The position numbers were made by a program, and so were the translations under genes. Under the pieces are notes generated by a model. The model had not been told where the DNA came from. It did not search any database and was given only the letters and a program-made list of their open reading frames with translations. This document shows, piece after piece, positions 59,205 to 64,000 of a stretch of DNA of 64,000 nucleotides (positions are counted from its first letter, which is position 1; the number at the start of each line of letters is the position of its first letter). The stretch is from NCBI RefSeq assembly GCF_018617395.1, contig NZ_JACSKC010000001.1, positions 1,488,001-1,552,000 of the forward strand, in the 5' to 3' direction. Source of the stretch: Exiguobacterium sp. s48 (GTDB lineage: Bacteria; Bacillota; Bacilli; Exiguobacteriales; Exiguobacteriaceae).

Positions 59205-61871
59205 TTATTGCTTCGACAATTTGGCGATGATTGGAATCGGTTGATTGATTCCTTCATATTTTGCTCGCAGAACAATTAAGTGGTCTTGCTGACTACGTTT
59301 AATCGTCACGTTATACCCTTGAATCGTCACGAGGTCTGGATGCGAGCTTTCCCAGTTCGTAATACTCTTCGCTCCGATTCCAAGCAAACCGCCATACTGT
59401 GATGGGAGAGTTGCACTTTGAGAGTTTCCTCCGAGCGCATTGACGACCGGATTGACAATCGTTCCAAGTGTGTCGAGTAACCCACCGAGTAGACCTGTAT
59501 CAACGTCTTGCGTCGACATATTCATGATTTGGGTCGTGCTCGCATTCTCAACAGATAACGTAAATGGTGAAACGATGTCGGTCTCACGAACATCCCCCGC
59601 ACTTGTCATCAGCGCCGGATTGCTTGATGTCCATGTGAGCGAAGAACCATTCAAGCTCGTTGGTAACGACAAGTCAAATACCGGATACAGCGTTCCAAAT
59701 GTCGACTTGATTTTCGTCACATCGTCTGCTAATACCAACTGAACATTTGCAGCAACCGATCCATTGAATGTCTTCGTCCGTGTCAATCCACTCTTCGTGA
59801 CGGAAGCCGTCAAGATGAATGGTTTCGACTCGGTCGGATCTTGTTGAATCACGCCGGTGTTCGAGATGATCACAGGCTGATTCGAGGACCAACTGACATT
59901 GATTCCATTCGATGCCGACGGGAGTGAGATGTTGGTCGACAAGTTAATGAGATTCCCAAGATTGATGGCATTCAAAGCTGCATCAAGCTCAGCCGTTAAA
60001 GCCACATCATCTTTCGGTACCATGAGGTTCGAGAACGTGCGTGATTTCGTCACACCGTCTTTCGTCGCATTGACCGTGATCGACACCGTTTGATCGGTCG
60101 TACCTCGCGTGACGACCCCTCCGTTCGAGACGACCGCTGGATTCGATGAGGATAGCGTCGCCGTTCCGTCTGTGAATGGTGGTAAGATGATATTCGCCGT
60201 CAAAGGGCTCGTGATGGACAGGCCTGCCAAGTAGTCGTCTACCTCCCCTTCAGTTCCGCCTTCTTTCTTCGGTACGATCAGGCCGAGGAAGATTTTCGTC
60301 TTGGTCACCCCATCTTTTGTCACCGTCACGACGAGTGAGACGGATTGATCCGTCGTGCCGCGCGTGACGATCCCTCCGTTCGTGATGACCGCTTGATTCG
60401 AAGAAGTCAGCGTCACCGTCGCTCCAGCGAGTGGAGGGAGTGTGATGTTTGCAGTTACCGGACTCGAAATGACGAGTCGGTTCAAGTAATCATCGATGAG
60501 ACTTTCCGCCGATGCATCTTTCTTCGGTACGAGGATATTCGGGAAGGACTTCGTCCGCACCACTGAATTTTTCGTCGCTTTTACGGTCAAATTCACATAC
60601 ACATCTTGGTCACCTCGTGTGACGACACCTGATGAGGAGACGACGGATGGATTGCTCGAGTCAATCGAGAAGACGACACCTGGATAAGAAGGTAATTCAA
60701 TGTTTTTAATGAGTGGATTATCGATTTGAATGCTGTTTAAAAAAAGGTCGAGCTCTTCCTCATCCGTCTGGGAGCGTTTTGGAATCAAGATGTTGTTATA
60801 TGTGATGGATTCTGTGATTTCTCCGCGCTTTGCTTGAATCGTGAACGTCACAAGCGTATCATTCGTGTCTCTTGTCACTTTACCAGCACTCGACAAAGCA
60901 TCGTTGTTTGAATCAATCGAGAACGTCACACCATCAATTTGCGGGAAGACGATGTCCTGCAGTAACGGATTTGTCACGTGAATGTTTAACAGGAGTCCCT
61001 TCAATAGGTTACGGACATCTGTTTCAGTATCACCAGGGACTTGTCCACCTTTTAACGTCACGACAACAGGAGAAGTCCGTTTGACCCCCGACTGAACATA
61101 CATGTTATATGACGCAGCTTTAAGCGGAAGCGATGCCACTTTGTAAGAACCATCTCGTTCAGGATAAATCAACTTTTTATACTGTACTTTGGTTTCTCGG
61201 TTTTCAGCAATCAAGTAGTGCCGTACACCTCGCGCAGGATAATGAATTTTTCCTATAGCTTGGATTTGTTCATTGTTTGTCAAAATTGAAAAGACAGGTT
61301 GGGTCAAATGAACATCACGAACAACAAGTTTCGCTTTCCCGCTGAAGAATAAGTTTAATCCGCGAGCCTTATAGCTGACCATCCTGGTTCCGAGCTTACT
61401 TGTATAAGCAGGACCCCATTCCAATTTGTAAGTGGAACGTTGGCCATTCGCAAAATAAGCAGTTAACTTGGTCGGCAAATTCGCCTCTTGGCCTTTTCCA
61501 ACCGTACGAATCACCGGTGTTGAAATCTTGACCGGATAGTTCTTCACTCTTACATACCAGACTGCTTTTTTACTTGTTCCTTGAACACTTCCAACGACGC
61601 GTTGGGTTCGGTTCAAATACTCTTTTTGAAAACTGACTTTTGACCATTTCACCGTTCGATAAGCATATCGTCCATTGGATAATTTGACTTTTACGCTTTT
61701 TGGATAGGTGAATTTTTTAGCCGCATACGTCACTCCTCCATAATGGGTATACGATTTTGGAGAAAACACGTGCTGTACGGATGATGAACTTGCTTCAACT
61801 CCAGATCCCGGTACGACAGTGAATCCGACCAATAAGAAAAAACACAAAAAAAGGGCAACGACTTTTTTCAT
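59205..61871 (-). CDS. Secreted protein with tandem Ig-like repeats
   Basis: A protein of 888 residues. The signal peptide (about 1-27) is followed by bacterial Ig-like domains (about 45-250) and then at least four units of about 85 residues resembling atrophied Ig-like repeats. Each unit contains xSSNPAVVSxxGVVTRGTTDQ and ends with a LVPKK-type linker. The last 240 residues hold more distant Ig-like units. There is no sortase motif, S-layer repeat or enzyme domain, so it is probably a secreted or loosely attached surface protein. AAGGAGG precedes the ATG. The repeats are similar at DNA level too, which allows length change. Confidence 0.85.
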   Translation of the reverse strand: MKKVVALFLCFFLLVGFTVVPGSGVEASSSSVQHVFSPKSYTHYGGVTYAAKKFTYPKSVKVKLSNGRYAYRTVKWSKVSFQKEYLNRTQRVVGSVQGTSKKAVWYVRVKNYPVKISTPVIRTVGKGQEANLPTKLTAYFANGQRSTYKLEWGPAYTSKLGTRMVSYKARGLNLFFSGKAKLVVRDVHLTQPVFSILTNNEQIQAIGKIHYPARGVRHYLIAENRETKVQYKKLIYPERDGSYKVASLPLKAASYNMYVQSGVKRTSPVVVTLKGGQVPGDTETDVRNLLKGLLLNIHVTNPLLQDIVFPQIDGVTFSIDSNNDALSSAGKVTRDTNDTLVTFTIQAKRGEITESITYNNILIPKRSQTDEEELDLFLNSIQIDNPLIKNIELPSYPGVVFSIDSSNPSVVSSSGVVTRGDQDVYVNLTVKATKNSVVRTKSFPNILVPKKDASAESLIDDYLNRLVISSPVTANITLPPLAGATVTLTSSNQAVITNGGIVTRGTTDQSVSLVVTVTKDGVTKTKIFLGLIVPKKEGGTEGEVDDYLAGLSITSPLTANIILPPFTDGTATLSSSNPAVVSNGGVVTRGTTDQTVSITVNATKDGVTKSRTFSNLMVPKDDVALTAELDAALNAINLGNLINLSTNISLPSASNGINVSWSSNQPVIISNTGVIQQDPTESKPFILTASVTKSGLTRTKTFNGSVAANVQLVLADDVTKIKSTFGTLYPVFDLSLPTSLNGSSLTWTSSNPALMTSAGDVRETDIVSPFTLSVENASTTQIMNMSTQDVDTGLLGGLLDTLGTIVNPVVNALGGNSQSATLPSQYGGLLGIGAKSITNWESSHPDLVTIQGYNVTIKRSQQDHLIVLRAKYEGINQPIPIIAKLSKQ

Positions 61872-62090
61872 TCATGCATCCTCCTTCATAAAAAAAATGA
61901 CGACAGGTGTACATGATGTGCGTGCCTCTAAGTTGATAGTAAAATGTACCCCAAAAACGAATATATTATGTAAATTTTGTAATATAAGTGGTACTAAAGT
62001 AACATTATAAATACTTATTTTTACTATTGTGGATACATAATACTTTCGGTGTTATATGTCATTCGACCAAACCTGAAATTCGCTATATTC
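61872..62090. other. AT-rich upstream region of the Ig-like gene
   Basis: 219 bases, strongly AT-rich, between the Ig-like gene and the terminator of the glycosyltransferase gene. Several TATAAT-like and TTTACA-like words occur, but no promoter can be singled out. No gene is seen. Confidence 0.4.
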
Positions 62091-62124
62091 AAAAAGAGAA
62101 CTTCTGATGTGAAGTTCTCTTTCG
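62091..62124 (-). terminator. Terminator after the glycosyltransferase gene
   Basis: A 12-bp stem AAAGAGAACTTC / GAAGTTCTCTTT with a 6-base loop is followed by TTGAATAT on the minus strand (T5 counting the stem end). Confidence 0.85.
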
Positions 62125-62130
62125 CCATAT

Positions 62131-63444
62131 TTATTCCGTAGCATCGGACAATCGCTGTATGGTTAGTCGTAACTGACTGATTTCAGCAGACTGCTCCGCT
62201 TGAATTGCTTGAAGTTCATCAAGGAGTCGCTTCGTTGCCTCGAGCTCCTCACGCATGACATCGAGTCGTTGCTCTCGATTCGTCAATTTCCAAGAACAAA
62301 TCCTGTTTGCGCGACGGACATGAAGTTCATCATAACGAACGTGCGGATAACGATGAACCAAATCGATTGCCTCGACCCCTTCTTGTCTCACGTCTTCAAG
62401 CAGACTAAGGAGAAGCAGTTGAGCACCTTGATCCCGAAAATGTTCATCAACGAGTGAAGTCGAGAAACGCCCAAGCTCTTGCCTCGTTGTCTCATCCATC
62501 AATTCGAGAATCGCATCACCGATTTGTCCAGATGTATATCCATCGTACTTCGTCCCGATACCACCGAAATTCGTACTCGCGATATCGTTCCACGTCGAAG
62601 GTGTGACCAATCCTTGATAGCTTTTACTACCGACAGCAATCGTTGGCTTCCCGACTGCCATCCCTTCAAGGGCAGAGCGCCCTGGGGCGATGATGAAATC
62701 GGCACGACGCATCGCTTCGGGTAAATCGTCCTGTTCGACCCAACCGAGCCACTTTATCGTTTGACTGGTCCCTTCAAGCGCTTCCTCATAACGTGATGCA
62801 TATTTTTCCCGTTGTGTCCCGTCCCCGACAACGATCCAGTCAATCGGTAGAGACCGGACCCGCTCGTCTTCTAGCGCGTCTAAGAAGACGTCTAAAATAA
62901 ACAGTTTGTCCGCATCGAGTCGTGAAGTGAATAGGCCCGTCACGCGTTCTGACGACACGCTCGTCGCATCAGGCACGAATGCATCATCGACTCCATTCGG
63001 GATGACGGTGAGTTTTGATTCGATGGCGGGACAATGCTCCACGAGATAGGTCGCAATCTGTTCAGAGACGGCAATCACACGCGAGACACTCGAATGATAT
63101 TGCTCGATTTCATCATAATACATCCCATGGATGACGAGGACGAACGGGATCGCCTTTGATTCTGCTATTGCGAGCCCAAGTTGACGTGAATCAAACGGAT
63201 GGGCATACACAATATCAAATGATTTTCCCATGATCTCATCAATCACACGCTGAACGTCTTCAATCGAATAGTCTGTACGAGTCACCTTACCACCGAGCCG
63301 CTCTACCTCATCCGCAAAAGGACCTGGTTTACATACTACGGTGACGTGATGGTTTTCTCGGATAAATGCTTTTACAGATGAAAGAATATGTCGATGAAGT
63401 CCACCCATTGCTGAGTGAAAAAATACCGGTAGCAATATGTTCAT
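62131..63444 (-). CDS. GT4-type glycosyltransferase
   Basis: A protein of 437 residues with a GT-B fold. The N-terminal half has a Gly-rich loop (AMGGLHRHIL) and AVSEQIATYLVEHCP followed by VIPNGVDDAF. The C-terminal half has GLFTSRLDADK, WLGWVEQDDLPEAM and the nucleotide-sugar site APGRSALEGMAVGKP. It transfers a sugar from a nucleotide donor, probably to a surface polysaccharide or glycolipid. The last 50 residues are a coiled-coil (REELEATKRLLDELQAIQ). The ATG at 63444 is 7 bases after GGCAGGT; an upstream in-frame GTG at 63453 is too close to it. The partial gene upstream is in the same orientation. Confidence 0.9.
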   Translation of the reverse strand: MNILLPVFFHSAMGGLHRHILSSVKAFIRENHHVTVVCKPGPFADEVERLGGKVTRTDYSIEDVQRVIDEIMGKSFDIVYAHPFDSRQLGLAIAESKAIPFVLVIHGMYYDEIEQYHSSVSRVIAVSEQIATYLVEHCPAIESKLTVIPNGVDDAFVPDATSVSSERVTGLFTSRLDADKLFILDVFLDALEDERVRSLPIDWIVVGDGTQREKYASRYEEALEGTSQTIKWLGWVEQDDLPEAMRRADFIIAPGRSALEGMAVGKPTIAVGSKSYQGLVTPSTWNDIASTNFGGIGTKYDGYTSGQIGDAILELMDETTRQELGRFSTSLVDEHFRDQGAQLLLLSLLEDVRQEGVEAIDLVHRYPHVRYDELHVRRANRICSWKLTNREQRLDVMREELEATKRLLDELQAIQAEQSAEISQLRLTIQRLSDATE

Positions 63445-63483
63445 GTTGCGCACCTGCCTTTTATATACAATCGACTTATTCGC

Positions 63484-64000
63484 TTAAAGCCCTCGTTGAT
63501 ACATGGAACCAAGACCACGAATGCGGTCGTTATGAACGAATAATACTGCATCTACGTCATTCTCTTTTGCATAGTCGGCAATGCTGACATCATAGTCATC
63601 GAAGTAACGGACATCTAATGCCGATACCGTTCCAAACGATTCCCCAAGATATCCAAGTACCGGGTTTGCATATGAATCTTTCAGAACAAGAAGATGGTAG
63701 TCATTCTTAGGGTTCTTCTGCGTGATTTTTGCTTGGGCATAGTTATCACCCATGAAGATGTTGTAATAGTTTGTGAACTTCGATGCATTTTTTAAAACAT
63801 CTTTATCGAGAACTGGATGTCCACAATCATCACCATTCCGACAAACAGTCGTCGTGAATCCATCTTTTGGTTCCAAATACGTAAACGTATCTGCCGATTC
63901 CACGTAAGGCATGGAGATTTCTCGGGCATGAGACCCATAGAACGGACCATCGACCGTCTTCGTCTCCATTTGCTCGGCTGTCAGCACAGGCGCATCCGGG
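63484..64000 (-). CDS. DHHW/AlgX-like SGNH-family protein, C-terminal part
   Basis: The gene is cut by the right window edge; about 171 residues are visible. The stretch YHLLVLKDSYANPVLGYL followed by VSALDVRYF and VDAVLFVHN resembles the C-terminal half of the DHHW/AlgJ-AlgX group of exported SGNH proteins, which acetylate polysaccharides together with an MBOAT protein. In that family the Ser of KDSYA is catalytic. The MBOAT partner would be expected beyond the window, to the right. It lies upstream of, and in the same direction as, the glycosyltransferase gene. Confidence 0.75.
   Translation of the reverse strand, partial: PDAPVLTAEQMETKTVDGPFYGSHAREISMPYVESADTFTYLEPKDGFTTTVCRNGDDCGHPVLDKDVLKNASKFTNYYNIFMGDNYAQAKITQKNPKNDYHLLVLKDSYANPVLGYLGESFGTVSALDVRYFDDYDVSIADYAKENDVDAVLFVHNDRIRGLGSMYQRGL

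Overview
The window reads as chromosomal DNA of a low-to-mid GC Gram-positive bacterium of the Bacilli. The evidence is strong AGGAGG-type ribosome binding sites, TTG and GTG starts, sigma-A-like promoters, CcpA cre-like sites, an FMN riboswitch on a ribDE(BA)H operon, a bacterial nitric oxide synthase, two DegV proteins, and a cassette resembling Bacillus yxlEFG. The overall feel (about 50% GC, type I pullulanase, LtrA, NamZ, many c-di-GMP proteins) suggests Exiguobacterium or a close relative. That genus call is an inference, not a search result.

Layout. 1-919: 3' end of a proline/arginine catabolic aldehyde dehydrogenase. 958-2193: GAF/HD-GYP protein. 2320-6010: riboflavin operon with its riboswitch. 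6046-6858: uppP. 6964-7056: possible short structured RNA, followed by an AT-rich gap. 7311-10799: a repeat protein, a membrane diguanylate cyclase, a 29-residue membrane peptide and DegV. 10958-13990: MacB-type ABC exporter. 14075-18934: a family-of-unknown-function protein facing an operon for CDGSH protein, DUF5996, GNAT and LtrA. An IS605-family TnpB element has cut this operon inside the GNAT gene. 19021-24784: thioredoxin-like protein, DegV, RDD protein, NOS and a large PAS-GGDEF-EAL protein. 24929-27850: secreted pullulanase with cre sites. 28048-33771: a six-gene arsenic operon (arsR, arsD, a frameshifted arsA, a HesB-like gene, arsB and a CoA-disulfide reductase/rhodanese fusion). 33969-35933: SulP plus UspA. 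36047-37856: yxlEFG-like exporter. 37949-42131: three secreted cell-wall proteins. 42764-45927: ABC-2 exporter. 46011-51739: AT-rich island with an HTH/TPR regulator and a 1387-residue subtilase. 51794-54478: PAS/GGDEF/HD-GYP protein. 54679-56173: PadR regulator and ChrA. 56328-64000: acyltransferase, DUF218, Ig-like secreted protein, glycosyltransferase and a partial DHHW/AlgX-like protein, which look surface- and polysaccharide-related.

How the genes work together. Three themes dominate: detoxification and stress (ars, chrA, nos, Usp, thiol redox), the cell surface and extracellular enzymes (pullulanase, subtilase, NamZ, CAP and C39-like proteins, O-acyltransferase, glycosyltransferase), and c-di-GMP signalling (four large proteins). 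The points most worth a second look are: the TnpB element, whose pre-insertion target can be rebuilt to the base; the ars operon with sulfur/Fe-S partners and a one-base arsA lesion; a hairpin that buries the ribosome binding site of a secreted peptidase; FapR-like boxes beside degV; a near-perfect 24-bp palindrome in front of padR-chrA; and a possible short RNA near 7.0 kb. No CRISPR array, rRNA or tRNA was seen.
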